A program made the position numbers and the translations under genes. DNA of 64,000 bases from Hylemonella gracilis str. Niagara R (GTDB lineage: Bacteria > Pseudomonadota > Gammaproteobacteria > Burkholderiales > Burkholderiaceae_C). Below the pieces are notes generated by a model that worked only from the letters and a program-made list of their open reading frames with translations, ran no database searches and was not told the DNA's origin. The stretch covers positions 1,305,031 through 1,369,030 of the forward strand of contig NZ_JEMG01000001.1 in NCBI RefSeq assembly GCF_000600295.1. Reading direction: 5' to 3'. How positions within the stretch are numbered: the first letter of the stretch is position 1; each line of letters begins with the position of its first letter. Positions 36,277 through 45,560 of the stretch are shown here, one piece after another.

Positions 36277-37816
36277 GTTCGTTGGCGATGAGTTCGTAGA
36301 CGGCATCCTCGTTGCTGCCCGCGGGCAGTTCGCCGACTTTGTGGCGGTCACGCAGCACCACGATGCGGTGCGCCACGCGCACCACTTCGCTCATCTCCGA
36401 CGAGATGAAGAGCACCGCCATGCCGGCCTGCGCCAGGCGCAGGATCTGCTCCATGATTTCCTGCTTGGCGGCCACGTCGATGCCGCGCGTGGGTTCGTCC
36501 AGGATCAGCAGCCGGGGTTCGGTGGCGAGCCAGCGCGCCAGGATGGCCTTCTGCTGGTTACCGCCGGACAGCAGGCCGATGGGCGTCTCCACGCTGGCGG
36601 TCTTGATGCCCAGCAGCTGCACGTAACGCTCGGCCAGCGCGCTCTGTTCGGCGCGCGAGAGGAAGCGGCCCATGCCCTGGCGGGCCTGCAGGGCCAGCGC
36701 GATGTTCTCGCGCACCGACAGGTCGGCGACGATGCCATCGGTCTTGCGTTCTTCCGGGCACAGGGCCAGGCCCTGACGGATGGCGTCCATGGGGTTGGAG
36801 AAGGTCACCACCTGACCGTCGACACGCAGCACGCCCCGGTCGGGCAGTTCCAGGCCGAACAGCAGGCGCGCCAGCTCGGTGCGCCCGGCGCCCAGCAGCC
36901 CGGCCAGACCGACCACTTCGCCGGGGCGCAGGCGCAGATCCACCGGCTGGAGCTGGCCGCTCTGGCCCAGGCCTTCGGCCTGTAGCAGCGCGGGCGTGGC
37001 GTCGTCGAAGGCAGGTGCGTCGGGTTTGCTGGACGAAGAAGCGGCCAGCTCACGGCCCAGCATGGCCGCGATCAGGGCGGGTGCGGGCAGGTCCGCAACC
37101 GGCCACTCGCCCACCCAACTGCCATTGCGCAGCACGGTGATGCGGTCCGAGATGGCATAGACCTGATTCAAGAAGTGTGTGACGAACACGATCGCCAAGC
37201 CGTCGTCGCGCAGGCGGCGCAGCACCTCGAAGAGCTTGCGCACTTCCTCGTCGTCCAGGCTGGACGTGGGCTCGTCCAGAATCAGCACGCGCGATTCGAT
37301 GCTCAGGGCGCGGGCGATGGACACCAGCTGCTGCACGGCCACGGGGTAGTCCGAGAGCAGGCGTGTCACGTCGATGTCCAGGCCGACGCGGGCCACCAGC
37401 TCACGTGCTTGCCGGTTCACCCGGGCCCAGTCGATGCGTCGGCCTTGGAACCAGCCCTTGCGCGGATAACGGCCGGCGTAGATGTTTTCCGCCACCGTCA
37501 GGTTGGGGCAGAGGTTGACCTCCTGGTAGACGGTGCTGATGCCCAGGCGTTGCGCCGCCAGGGGCGATTCGGGCCAAGCGGAGATCGGTTCGCCGGCTGA
37601 CTCAGCTCCCGCCAGCCGCATCTGCCCGCCGTTGGGCGGGATCGCGCCGGTGAGCACCTTGATCAGCGTGGACTTGCCCGCGCCGTTCTGGCCCATCAGC
37701 GCGTGGATCTCGCCGGGGTAGAGGCGCAGCTGCACATCGCGCAGCACGGGGATGCCAGCGAAGTGCTTGTGGATGCCGCTCAGTTCCAGTACGGGCACTC
37801 GGTCGATGGGGGTCAT
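36269..37816 (-). CDS. ytfR: sugar ABC transporter ATPase, YtfR type
   Basis: 515 aa with two fused ABC ATPase domains, as in RbsA/MglA/YtfR. The first domain has Walker A GQNGAGKST (42-50) and signature/Walker B around LSDYPVAVQQLVSIARAL and LILDEPTSSLDD. The second has [15 protein letters not shown] as an altered Walker A and [15 protein letters not shown]. The degenerate second Walker A is normal for this family. It energises the YtfT/YjfF channel. It starts 3 bases after the GguB stop, so the two transporter sets share one transcript. Confidence 0.93.
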   Translation of the reverse strand: MTPIDRVPVLELSGIHKHFAGIPVLRDVQLRLYPGEIHALMGQNGAGKSTLIKVLTGAIPPNGGQMRLAGAESAGEPISAWPESPLAAQRLGISTVYQEVNLCPNLTVAENIYAGRYPRKGWFQGRRIDWARVNRQARELVARVGLDIDVTRLLSDYPVAVQQLVSIARALSIESRVLILDEPTSSLDDEEVRKLFEVLRRLRDDGLAIVFVTHFLNQVYAISDRITVLRNGSWVGEWPVADLPAPALIAAMLGRELAASSSSKPDAPAFDDATPALLQAEGLGQSGQLQPVDLRLRPGEVVGLAGLLGAGRTELARLLFGLELPDRGVLRVDGQVVTFSNPMDAIRQGLALCPEERKTDGIVADLSVRENIALALQARQGMGRFLSRAEQSALAERYVQLLGIKTASVETPIGLLSGGNQQKAILARWLATEPRLLILDEPTRGIDVAAKQEIMEQILRLAQAGMAVLFISSEMSEVVRVAHRIVVLRDRHKVGELPAGSNEDAVYELIANEHA

Positions 37817-37819
37817 GGC

Positions 37820-39046
37820 TCAGGCCTTGTTCTTGCCGTAGACATCGACCAGCACGGCCGCCAGCAGCACCACGCCCTTGATGACCTGCTGGTAGTCGAT
37901 GCCGATACCCAGGATGGACATGCCGTTGTTCATCACGCCCATCACGAAGGCGCCGATCACCGCGCCCAGCACCTTGCCCACGCCGCCCGAAGCCGAGGCG
38001 CCGCCGATGAAGCAGGCTGCGATCACGTCCAGCTCGAAGCCCAGGCCGGCCTTGGGCGTGGCGGTGTTCAGGCGCGCGGCGAACACCAGGCCCGCCAGCG
38101 CGGCCAGCACACCCATGTTGACGAAGGCGTAGAAAGCCAGGCGCTCGGTCTTGATGCCGGACAGCTTGGCGGCCTTCTCGTTGCCGCCCATGGCGTAGAG
38201 GCGCCGGCCGATGGTGGTGCGGCTGGTGACGAAGTCGAACAGCACGATCAGCACGGCCATCACGACCAGCACATTGGGCAAGCCTTTGTAGGACGCAAGC
38301 AGGTAGCTGAAATAGACCAGCAGGGCGACGAAGACCGCCGTCTTGAGCAGAAACAGCGAAGCGGGCTCGACCTGCATGCCATGGCGCAGGCGCTTGGCGC
38401 GCGTGCGCAGCACGGCCAGGGCCAGCGCGGCCGCGGCGGCCACGCCCAGCAGCAGGGAGGTGAGGCGCAGGTTTTCCGCGTTGAAGAGGTCGGGGATGAA
38501 ACCCGAGCTGAGCATCTGGAAGGCGTCGGGGAAGGGGCCCACCGACTGGCCCGCCAGCAGGGCCAGCGCCAGGCCCTTGAAGACCAGCATGCCAGCCAAC
38601 GTGACGATGAAAGAGGGAATGTGGGAGTAGGCGACAAACCAACCCTGGATGCCACCGATCAGGCCGCCGCACAGCAGGCAGACCAGGGTCGCGGGCAGGA
38701 AGTGCCACTCGAACTCCACCATCAGCACCGCCGCCAGCGCGCCGATGAAGCCGCAGACCGAGCCCACCGAGAGGTCGATGTGGCCCGCCACGATCACCAG
38801 CAGCATGCCCAGCGCCATGATGACGATGTAGCTGTTCTGCAGAACCAGGTTGGTCAGGTTCAAGGGCTGCATCAGCGTGCCCTCGGTCATGACTTGGAAG
38901 AAGGCCATGATCGCGATCAGCATGATCAGCATGCCGTACTCGCGGAAGTTGTGCTTCAGATGATCGAGCGCGGACCGACCGGCTGCGGCCTTGGGCGCGG
39001 CGGCCTGGGGCATGGAGGAATGGGTGGAAGCAGGAGACTGGGACAT
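37820..39046 (-). CDS. sugar ABC transporter permease, GguB/XylH/MmsB type
   Basis: 408 aa permease, larger than YtfT-type because of two extra hydrophobic segments between about 190 and 240, as in XylH and GguB. The signature AGHIDLSVGSVCGFIGAL is near residue 95, and YAMGGNEKAAKLSGI near 295. The ATG at 39046 (MSQSPASTHSSMPQ) lies 2 bases after the GguA-type ATPase gene. With that ATPase and the ChvE-type protein it forms the multiple-sugar transporter for galactose, arabinose, glucose or xylose known from Agrobacterium and Azospirillum. Confidence 0.92.
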   Translation of the reverse strand: MSQSPASTHSSMPQAAAPKAAAGRSALDHLKHNFREYGMLIMLIAIMAFFQVMTEGTLMQPLNLTNLVLQNSYIVIMALGMLLVIVAGHIDLSVGSVCGFIGALAAVLMVEFEWHFLPATLVCLLCGGLIGGIQGWFVAYSHIPSFIVTLAGMLVFKGLALALLAGQSVGPFPDAFQMLSSGFIPDLFNAENLRLTSLLLGVAAAAALALAVLRTRAKRLRHGMQVEPASLFLLKTAVFVALLVYFSYLLASYKGLPNVLVVMAVLIVLFDFVTSRTTIGRRLYAMGGNEKAAKLSGIKTERLAFYAFVNMGVLAALAGLVFAARLNTATPKAGLGFELDVIAACFIGGASASGGVGKVLGAVIGAFVMGVMNNGMSILGIGIDYQQVIKGVVLLAAVLVDVYGKNKA

Positions 39047-39048
39047 GG

Positions 39049-40563
39049 TCAGGCGGTTTTCACGATGGCTCGCATGATTTTTTCCTGGGAGGCCTCGGCC
39101 GTGGGCATCTCGGCGACGAAGCGCCCTTCGTCCATCACGTAGATGCGGTCCGAGATGCCGAGCAGTTCCGGCAGCTCCGAGGAGATCACGATCACGCACT
39201 TGCCCTCCTGGGCCAGTTGCGCGATGAGGGTATAGATTTCGTACTTGGCACCCACGTCGATGCCGCGCGTGGGTTCATCGAGGATGAGCACCTCGGGGTT
39301 GGTGAAGAGCCACTTGCTCAGCACCACCTTCTGCTGGTTGCCCCCCGAGAGGTGGACCGTTTTCTGGTCCACGCCCGAGCAGCGGATGCGCAGCCGCTCG
39401 CGGTAGTCCTGCGCGATCTGGTGCTCGCGCGCCTCGTCGATCACCGTAGCGCTGGACACGCCCTCCAGGCGAGCCAGTGGCAGGTTGAAGCGGATGTCCT
39501 CGTCCAGCACCAGGCCGTAGCCCTTGCGGTCCTCGGTGAGGTAAGCCAGGCCGTGGCGTATGGCCTTGCCCACCGTGCTCACGTCGATGGGCTGGCCGTT
39601 GAGCAGCACCTGGCCGCTGATGCGCTGGCCCCAGGAACGGCCGAAGATGCTCATGGCCAACTCGGTGCGGCCCGCGCCCATCAGCCCCGCGATGCCCACG
39701 ATCTCGCCGCGCTTCACCTGCAGGTTGACGCCCTTGATGAAGACATCTCCGCGTTGCGGATGGTGCACGCACCAGTCGCGCACTTCGAAGGCCGTTTCGC
39801 CGATTCGGGGCTGGCGGCGCGGGTAGCGGTCTTCCATCGTGCGGCCGACCATGGCCTGGATGACACGGTCCTCGCTGACCGGTCCGGCGCGGCAGTCCAG
39901 CGTCTCCACGGTGCTGCCATCACGCAGCACGGTGATGGCGTCGGCCACGCGGGCAATCTCGTTGAGCTTGTGGGAAATCAGGATGCAGGTGATGCCCTGC
40001 GCCTTGAGTTCCAGCAACAGGTCCAGCAGGGCTTGGCTGTCCTCCTCGTTGAGACTGGCCGTCGGTTCGTCCAGGATCAGCAGTCGGACCTCGCGCGACA
40101 ACGCCTTGGCGATCTCCACCAATTGCTGCTTGCCAATGCCCAGGTGGCCCACCAGCGCGTCCGTGGGTTCGCGCAAGCCAACCTTCTTCAGCAGGGCCTG
40201 TGTCTTGGCGTGCGCGACCATCCAGTCAATCACGCCGTGGCGCGCCGTTTCCTTGCCAAGGAAGATGTTCTCGGCGATGGAGAGCAGCGGCACCAGCGCC
40301 AGCTCCTGGTGGATGATGATGATCCCCAGGCGCTCGCTGTCACGGACGCCTTCGAAACGGCGTTCCTGCCCATCGAAGAAGATCTGTCCCTCGTAGCTGC
40401 CGTGGGGATGGATGCCCGACAGCACCTTCATCAGCGTGGACTTGCCGGCGCCGTTCTCGCCGACGATGGCATGGATCTCGCCGGCCTGGACCCGCAGGTT
40501 CACCCGGTCCAGGGCGACCACGCCCGCGAAAGTCTTGCGGATGTTCCGCATCTCGAGCAGCAT
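39049..40563 (-). CDS. sugar ABC transporter ATPase, GguA/XylG type
   Basis: 504 aa, two ABC domains. The first has Walker [10 protein letters not shown] near 37-45, [15 protein letters not shown] and [16 protein letters not shown]. The second has [35 protein letters not shown] and [18 protein letters not shown]. This is the GguA/MmsA/XylG subgroup. It follows the ChvE-type gene by 30 bases and precedes the permease by 2. The opposite strand is open for more than 3.5 kb across this region, but that frame is a composition artefact. Confidence 0.93.
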   Translation of the reverse strand: MLLEMRNIRKTFAGVVALDRVNLRVQAGEIHAIVGENGAGKSTLMKVLSGIHPHGSYEGQIFFDGQERRFEGVRDSERLGIIIIHQELALVPLLSIAENIFLGKETARHGVIDWMVAHAKTQALLKKVGLREPTDALVGHLGIGKQQLVEIAKALSREVRLLILDEPTASLNEEDSQALLDLLLELKAQGITCILISHKLNEIARVADAITVLRDGSTVETLDCRAGPVSEDRVIQAMVGRTMEDRYPRRQPRIGETAFEVRDWCVHHPQRGDVFIKGVNLQVKRGEIVGIAGLMGAGRTELAMSIFGRSWGQRISGQVLLNGQPIDVSTVGKAIRHGLAYLTEDRKGYGLVLDEDIRFNLPLARLEGVSSATVIDEAREHQIAQDYRERLRIRCSGVDQKTVHLSGGNQQKVVLSKWLFTNPEVLILDEPTRGIDVGAKYEIYTLIAQLAQEGKCVIVISSELPELLGISDRIYVMDEGRFVAEMPTAEASQEKIMRAIVKTA

Positions 40564-40593
40564 GAGGAAAACGCTCCGTCGAACAGTACCGGA

Positions 40594-41673
40594 TTACTTG
40601 AGCTGGGCTTCGGTGTAATAACCGCTGCCCACCAGCACCTGTTTCCAATTGGAGGCATCCACCGCCACCGGCTTGAGCAGGTAGGAGGGCACGACCTTGA
40701 CGCCGTTGTTGTAGGTCTTGGTGTCGTTGATCTCGGGGGTCTTGCCCGACAGCACGGCGTCCACCATGTTGGCGGCGACCTTGGCCAGCTCACGCGTGTC
40801 CTTGAACACGGTGGAATGCTGTTCGCCACGCAGGATGGACTTGATGGACGGAATCTCCGCGTCCTGGCCGCTGACCACCGGGCAGGGCTGTTGCGCCGTG
40901 CAGTAGCCCACGCCCTTGAGCGAGGACAGAATGCCGATGGACAGACCATCGTAGGGCGAGAGCACGGCATGCACCTTGTCCTTGCCGTAGTAGGCGGACA
41001 GCAGGTTGTCCATGCGGGCCTGCGCGACCGCGCCGTCCCAGCGCAGCGTGCCGACCTTGTTCATGCCGGTCTGCTTGCTGCGCACCACCAGCTTGCCGCT
41101 GTCGATGTAAGGCTGCAGCACGCTCATGGCGCCGTCATAGAAGAAGTAGGCGTTGTTGTCGTCGGGAGAGCCGCCAAACAGCTCGATGTTGAACGGGCCC
41201 TTGCCCTGCTTCAAGCCCAGCTTGTCGACGATGGAGGTGGCCTGCAGCACACCGACTTGGAAGTTGTCGAAGGTGGCGTAGTAGTCCACGTTCTTAGAGC
41301 CGCGGATCAGCCGGTCGTAGGCGATGACCTTGATGCCCTTGTCGGCCGCGTTTTGCAGCACGCGCGACAGGGTGGTGCCGTCGATGGAGGCGATCACCAG
41401 CACCTTCACGCCCTTGGTGATCATATTCTCGATCTGGGCCAGCTGGTTCGGAATGTCGTCTTCCGCGTACTGCAGCTCGGTGCGGTAACCGCGCGCCTTC
41501 AGCACCTGGACCATGTTGTTGCCGTCGGCGATCCAGCGCGACGAGGACTTGGTGGGCATCGAGATGCCGATGCTGCCCTTGTCCTGCGCGGACGCGGTGT
41601 GCGCGAGGCCCAGGGTGCCGAGCACGCCCAGGGTCAGGGTGGCCAGCATGGCCTGAAGAGTGGTTCGTTTCAT
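40594..41673 (-). CDS. chvE: periplasmic sugar-binding protein, ChvE type
   Basis: 359 aa with a signal peptide ([19 protein letters not shown], cleavage after TASA). The mature protein is a pentose/hexose-binding cluster-B protein of the ChvE/XylF type: [39 protein letters not shown], and [18 protein letters not shown] with [15 protein letters not shown]. ChvE binds D-galactose, L-arabinose and other aldoses in pyranose form and in Agrobacterium also signals to VirA and to chemotaxis. It heads the ChvE-GguA-GguB set. A strong hairpin (41798-41823) and a 182-base gap separate it from the YtfQ-type gene. Confidence 0.92.
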   Translation of the reverse strand: MKRTTLQAMLATLTLGVLGTLGLAHTASAQDKGSIGISMPTKSSSRWIADGNNMVQVLKARGYRTELQYAEDDIPNQLAQIENMITKGVKVLVIASIDGTTLSRVLQNAADKGIKVIAYDRLIRGSKNVDYYATFDNFQVGVLQATSIVDKLGLKQGKGPFNIELFGGSPDDNNAYFFYDGAMSVLQPYIDSGKLVVRSKQTGMNKVGTLRWDGAVAQARMDNLLSAYYGKDKVHAVLSPYDGLSIGILSSLKGVGYCTAQQPCPVVSGQDAEIPSIKSILRGEQHSTVFKDTRELAKVAANMVDAVLSGKTPEINDTKTYNNGVKVVPSYLLKPVAVDASNWKQVLVGSGYYTEAQLK

Positions 41674-41797
41674 GGCTTGATCTCCTGCATGTTGTTCTTG
41701 GTGCCTGATCGCGCGGAATGCGCGAGGCGGTGTGTTTCAGGCGTGCCCGGGCGGGCGCGCCAGCTCTGTCCATTCATTCGGGAGCGCAATCGGCGCA

Positions 41798-41823
41798 CCC
41801 CGCCGATCCGTGGATCAGCGGGG
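41798..41823 (-). other. 12-bp hairpin between the two sugar-binding protein genes
   Basis: Arms 41798-41809 and 41812-41823 pair with a single mismatch around a 2-base loop. It lies 33 bases after the YtfQ-type stop on the minus strand. No T-tract follows, so it looks like an mRNA-stabilising or processing structure rather than a full terminator. Confidence 0.6.
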
Positions 41824-41855
41824 CGATGCCTGCGCCCACCGCTTGATCAAGTCGA

Positions 41856-42821
41856 TCAGTACTTGCGCTTGGGGAATTCCCGGGCGGCGATTTCCATGGG
41901 GAAGATGCCTTCCTCGGTCACGATGCGCTTTTGCACCGGCTTGCCAGCCTTGATGTCCTTGGCGGCGGCCATCAGTTGCGGGCCCAGCAGGGGGCTGCAT
42001 TCCACGCTCACATTGAGCTTGCCGGCGATCATGGCCTCGAAGGCTCCCTTCACCGCGTCGATGGAGATGATGATGATGTCCTTGGCCGGCTTCAGGCCCG
42101 CTTCTTCGATGGCCTGGATGGCGCCGATGGCCATGTCGTCGTTGTGCGCGTACAGCACGTTGATCTTCTTGCCCTCGGCCTTCAGGAAGGCTTCCATGAC
42201 TTCCTTGCCCTTGGCGCGCGTGAAGTCACCGGTCTGCGAGCGGATGATCTTGAACTTCGGATCGGCCTTGATGATTTCCTCGAAGCCCTTCTTGCGGTCG
42301 ATCGCGGGCGCGGAACCCACGGTGCCTTGCAGCTCGACGATGTTGACCGCGCCCTTCTCGTTCTTCATCTTCTCAACCAGCCAGCGGCCCGCCTTGCGGC
42401 CTTCCTCGACGAAGTCGGAGCCGATGAAGGTGACGTACAGCGAGGTGTCCTTCACGTTGACCGCGCGGTCGGTCAGGATGACCGGGATCTTGGCGGCCTT
42501 GGCTTCGCGCAGCACCGGCTCCCAGCCCGACTCCACCACCGGCGAGAAGGCGATCACGTCCACCTTTTGCGCGATGAAGGAACGGATGGCCTTGATCTGG
42601 TTTTCCTGCTTTTGTTGGGCGTCCGAGAACTTGAGCTCGATGCCCGCTTCCTTCGCGGCGGACTTGATGGACTCCGTGTTGGCCGTGCGCCATTCGCTTT
42701 CGGCGCCCACCTGGCTGAATCCCATCACCAGCGGTTTCTGAGCCCAGGCGCTCGCGGGCAGCAGGGCGCCCAGCGGCGCGCAGGCCAGGGCGATGGTGAG
42801 GATGCGGCGGTTGAATCTCAT
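41856..42821 (-). CDS. ytfQ: periplasmic sugar-binding protein, YtfQ type
   Basis: 321 aa with a signal peptide (MRFNRRILTIALACAPLGAL, cleavage after AWA). The mature part is YtfQ-like: KPLVMGFSQVGAESEWRTAN, AFSPVVESGWEPVLREAKAA, VYAHNDDMAIGAIQAIEEAG-type hinge region (here VLYAHNDDMA) and SIDAVKGAFEAMIAGKLN. E. coli YtfQ binds galactofuranose and arabinofuranose forms. The ATG is preceded by AGGAGACA. It lies 38 bases after the dehydrogenase gene, and its partner ATPase and permeases come after the ChvE set, an unusual split order. Confidence 0.92.
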   Translation of the reverse strand: MRFNRRILTIALACAPLGALLPASAWAQKPLVMGFSQVGAESEWRTANTESIKSAAKEAGIELKFSDAQQKQENQIKAIRSFIAQKVDVIAFSPVVESGWEPVLREAKAAKIPVILTDRAVNVKDTSLYVTFIGSDFVEEGRKAGRWLVEKMKNEKGAVNIVELQGTVGSAPAIDRKKGFEEIIKADPKFKIIRSQTGDFTRAKGKEVMEAFLKAEGKKINVLYAHNDDMAIGAIQAIEEAGLKPAKDIIIISIDAVKGAFEAMIAGKLNVSVECSPLLGPQLMAAAKDIKAGKPVQKRIVTEEGIFPMEIAAREFPKRKY

Positions 42822-42859
42822 GGTCTTGTCTCCTAGGTTGTTGAAGTGAGAAAAAATGA

Positions 42860-44311
42860 TCAAGCCAGCATATAGCCGGTCTTGACCGTGGTGAAAAACT
42901 CGGCGGCGTAACGGCCCTGTTCGCGCGGCCCATGGCTGGAGGCCTTGCGTCCGCCAAAGGGCACATGGAAGTCCACCCCCGCCGTGGGCAGGTTGACCAT
43001 GGTCATGCCCACGTCCGCGTGCCGCTTGAAATGCATGGCGTGCTTGAGCGAGGTGGTGCAGATGCCCGCGCACAGGCCGAAGGGCGTGTCGTTGGCCAAG
43101 GCCAGGGCGTGGTCATAGTCGTCGGCGCGCAGCACGCAGGCCACGGGGCCGAACACTTCCTCGCGGGCGATGCGGTGCTCGGGCCGCGCCAGGAAGAGGG
43201 CCGGGCTCATGTAATGCCCGGGGGTCGCGCGTTGCAGGCGTTCGCCGCCCCAGACATGTTCGGCGCCTTCGTTGCGCGCGATCTCGATGTAGGCCAGGTC
43301 CTGGTCCAGCTGGGATTTGTCGACCACCGGTCCCATCTCGATGCCGCGCTCCAGGGCATGGCCGACCTTCAGGTCCACCAGACGCTGGCGCAGCTTGGCC
43401 ACGAAGGCGTCGTGCACCTTGGCTTCCACGATCAATCGGCTGGATGCCGTGCAGCGTTGGCCCGTGGAGAAATACGCGCCTTGCAGCGCGCATTCCACGG
43501 CCTGGTCCAGTTCGGCGTCGGCCAGCACCACCAGCGGGTTCTTGCCTCCCATTTCCAGTTGCACCTTGGCGCGTCGCGCGCTGGCCGCCTGCAGGATGCG
43601 CTCGCCGGTGGGTACCGAACCGGTGAAGCTCAGTGCGTTGATTTGGGGATGGTCCACCAGGGTCTGGCCGACTTCACGGCCACTGCCCATGACCAGGTTG
43701 AAGACGCCAGCGGGCAGGCCGCTGCGGCTGATGATCTCGGTCAGCGCCCAGCCGCAGGCCGGCACCAGCTCGGCCGGCTTGAAGACCACGGTGTTGCCGT
43801 AGGCCAGGGCGGGCGCGATCTTCCAGGCGGGAATCGCGAAGGGGAAGTTCCATGGGGTGATCAGGCCCACCACGCCCACGGGTTCACGCGTCACGTCCAC
43901 CTGCACGCCCGGGCGCACCGAGGCGATCGTGTCACCCGGCACCCGCAGCGCCTCGCCTGCGAAGAACTTGAAGATTTGCCCGGCGCGCGCCACTTCGCCC
44001 ACCGCTTCGGGCAGGGTCTTGCCTTCTTCGCGCGCCAGCAGTTTGCCCAGCTCGTCCTTGCGCGCCAGGATTTCACCGCCGATCTGGTCCAGCGCATCGG
44101 CGCGGCGTTGGGGCGTGCTCAGGCTCCAGGAAGGCAGGGCGTCGGCGGCGGCCCGCACGGCTTCTTCGGCTTGGTTGCGGTCGGCCCGCGCGTATTCGGC
44201 CACCACTTCACGCGTGTCCGAGGGGTTGCTGCTGATGCCCGTGGTGCTGCCACTGACCCAGCGCCCGTTGATGTAGTGCCGGGGGTTGGGTTGGATCTCA
44301 CCAGGTTTCAT
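42860..44311 (-). CDS. 2-oxoglutarate semialdehyde dehydrogenase (aldehyde dehydrogenase family)
   Basis: 483 aa NAD(P)-dependent aldehyde dehydrogenase. Motifs: TPWNFPFAIPAWK (152-164), FTGSVPTGERI (229-239), EMGGKNPL with Glu253, and STGQRCTASS with Cys287. The sequence fits the KGSADH group that oxidises 2-oxoglutarate semialdehyde to 2-oxoglutarate (EC 1.2.1.26), the last step of oxidative L-arabinose and D-xylose breakdown. The start is set at the ATG at 44311 (MKPGEIQPNPRHYINGRW). It is the first gene of the 13-gene minus-strand run, divergent from the LysR regulator. Confidence 0.88.
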   Translation of the reverse strand: MKPGEIQPNPRHYINGRWVSGSTTGISSNPSDTREVVAEYARADRNQAEEAVRAAADALPSWSLSTPQRRADALDQIGGEILARKDELGKLLAREEGKTLPEAVGEVARAGQIFKFFAGEALRVPGDTIASVRPGVQVDVTREPVGVVGLITPWNFPFAIPAWKIAPALAYGNTVVFKPAELVPACGWALTEIISRSGLPAGVFNLVMGSGREVGQTLVDHPQINALSFTGSVPTGERILQAASARRAKVQLEMGGKNPLVVLADAELDQAVECALQGAYFSTGQRCTASSRLIVEAKVHDAFVAKLRQRLVDLKVGHALERGIEMGPVVDKSQLDQDLAYIEIARNEGAEHVWGGERLQRATPGHYMSPALFLARPEHRIAREEVFGPVACVLRADDYDHALALANDTPFGLCAGICTTSLKHAMHFKRHADVGMTMVNLPTAGVDFHVPFGGRKASSHGPREQGRYAAEFFTTVKTGYMLA

Positions 44312-44362
44312 GAAACGGTCGCCTTTGCGGGGTATGGCGGCGGAGTCTAGGGTTGATTTTGA

Positions 44363-44376
44363 TATCAATCCAATAG
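44363..44376. promoter_or_regulatory. candidate regulator site in the dehydrogenase/LysR divergent promoter
   Basis: TATCAATCCAATAG in an AT-rich patch between two divergent starts. A near-identical TATCAATCAATAG occurs in the other divergent promoter of the sugar locus (46367-46379). LysR proteins usually bind such sites between themselves and their targets; assignment to this LysR is inference. Confidence 0.5.
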
Positions 44377-44422
44377 ATTTTTGTGCAAAATACATATCAC
44401 TATCTGCATTCTGGAAAACCAG

Positions 44423-45385
44423 ATGAGCACCTACAACCACTGGTTCATCCGCGCCCGCCTCAAAACCCGCCAGCTGCTGCTGCTGGTGGCCCTGGCCGAA
44501 GAGGGCAATATCCACCGGGCCGCGCAAGTGCTCAGCATGACCCAGCCGGCCGCCTCCAAATTGCTCAAGGATCTGGAGGATGTGCTGGAGGTGCCCCTGT
44601 TCGAGCGCCTGCCGCGCGGCATGCGGCCGACCTGGTACGGGGAAACCATGATTCGGCACGCCCGTATGGCCCTGGCCAGCTTGAACCAGGCGCACGACGA
44701 GCTGGGCGCGCTCAAGACCGGGCATTTCGGTCAGGTGGGCGTGGGCGCCATCACCTCGCCGGGCCTGCGCGTGCTGCCGGCGGCCGTGGCCCTGGTCAAG
44801 CAGGAGCACCCGACCCTGCGCGTGTCTCTGGACATCGAGACCAGCCCGGTGCTGCTGGAGCGCCTGGAGCAGGGGCGGCTGGACATCCTGGTGGGGCGCC
44901 TGTTCGCCGAGCACGACAAAGCCCACCTGCGCTACGAGCCGCTCACCAGCGAACAGGTCTGCGCCGTGGCCCGGCCCGGCCATGCCTTGCTGGGCATGAG
45001 CGGTCTGACCTTGCGCGACGTGGTGTCGGCGGGTTGGATCGTCCCGCCCTCGGGCAGCGTGCTGCGCCACCGCTTCGACCTGATGTTTCAGCAGGAGGGC
45101 CTGCCCCCGCCGCTCAACACCGTGGAAACCTCGTCGCTGCTCTTCATCACCCGCATGCTGCAGCAAAGCGACATGGTGGCCGTGCTGGCGGTCGATGTGG
45201 CGCAGTATTACGCCGCGCACGGCCTCATGTCGGTGCTGCCCATCGACCTGCCTTGCCACATGGACGACTTCGGCATCATCACCCGCACCGACCGCCTGCT
45301 CTCGCCCGCGGCCAAGGTGATGATGAAGGCGATCAAGCAGACCAGTCTGGCGCAATATGGGCGCCGGCTGGACGCTGGCGACTAG
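44423..45385 (+). CDS. LysR family regulator, GbpR-like
   Basis: 320 aa. An N-terminal winged helix-turn-helix (about 10-70: LKTRQLLLLVALAEEGNIHRAAQVLSMTQPAASKLLKDLE in two parts) is followed by a substrate-binding domain. In Agrobacterium and Azospirillum the related GbpR controls chvE in response to galactose or arabinose; here the gene is divergent from the operon that contains a ChvE-type gene. The ATG at 44423 (MSTYNHWFIRAR) is chosen over an upstream in-frame ATG at 44381 because it gives the usual short N-terminus. Effector inferred. Confidence 0.88.
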   Translation: MSTYNHWFIRARLKTRQLLLLVALAEEGNIHRAAQVLSMTQPAASKLLKDLEDVLEVPLFERLPRGMRPTWYGETMIRHARMALASLNQAHDELGALKTGHFGQVGVGAITSPGLRVLPAAVALVKQEHPTLRVSLDIETSPVLLERLEQGRLDILVGRLFAEHDKAHLRYEPLTSEQVCAVARPGHALLGMSGLTLRDVVSAGWIVPPSGSVLRHRFDLMFQQEGLPPPLNTVETSSLLFITRMLQQSDMVAVLAVDVAQYYAAHGLMSVLPIDLPCHMDDFGIITRTDRLLSPAAKVMMKAIKQTSLAQYGRRLDAGD

Positions 45386-45454
45386 GCGTTGCCTTCATCC
45401 GGACCTCACGCCGGTCGACGCTGCTTGGTAGCGGCGCGGCCCAGGCCAGAACCG

Positions 45455-45549
45455 CCGCGCAAGGGCCGCCCCGCCGCGCTGGCGGTGTCCCCTTCCCGAA
45501 TTGCGCAGCATTTCGAGAGAAGGGGGAAGGCGCGCAGCGCCTCAGGGGG
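45455..45549. repeat. dispersed structured repeat, copy 2
   Basis: About 95 bases, same orientation as 32297-32393 and sharing the CCGCGCAAGGGCCGCCCCGC start and CTCAGGGGG end. The central hairpin is kept with different stem bases (CCCCTTC...GAAGGGG; CGAATT, loop GCGCAGC, ATTTCG). It lies between the convergent LysR and SDR genes. Confidence 0.9.
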
Positions 45550-45560
45550 TTGAGCCGAAT

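Noticed and set aside
39217..42741. Open frame of 1174 codons on the plus strand across the ChvE/GguA/YtfQ region
   Set aside because: It lies antisense to four clearly recognisable transport genes, its translation is low-complexity (His/Gln/Asp/Ala-rich) with no domain, and long antisense frames are expected at this G+C content.
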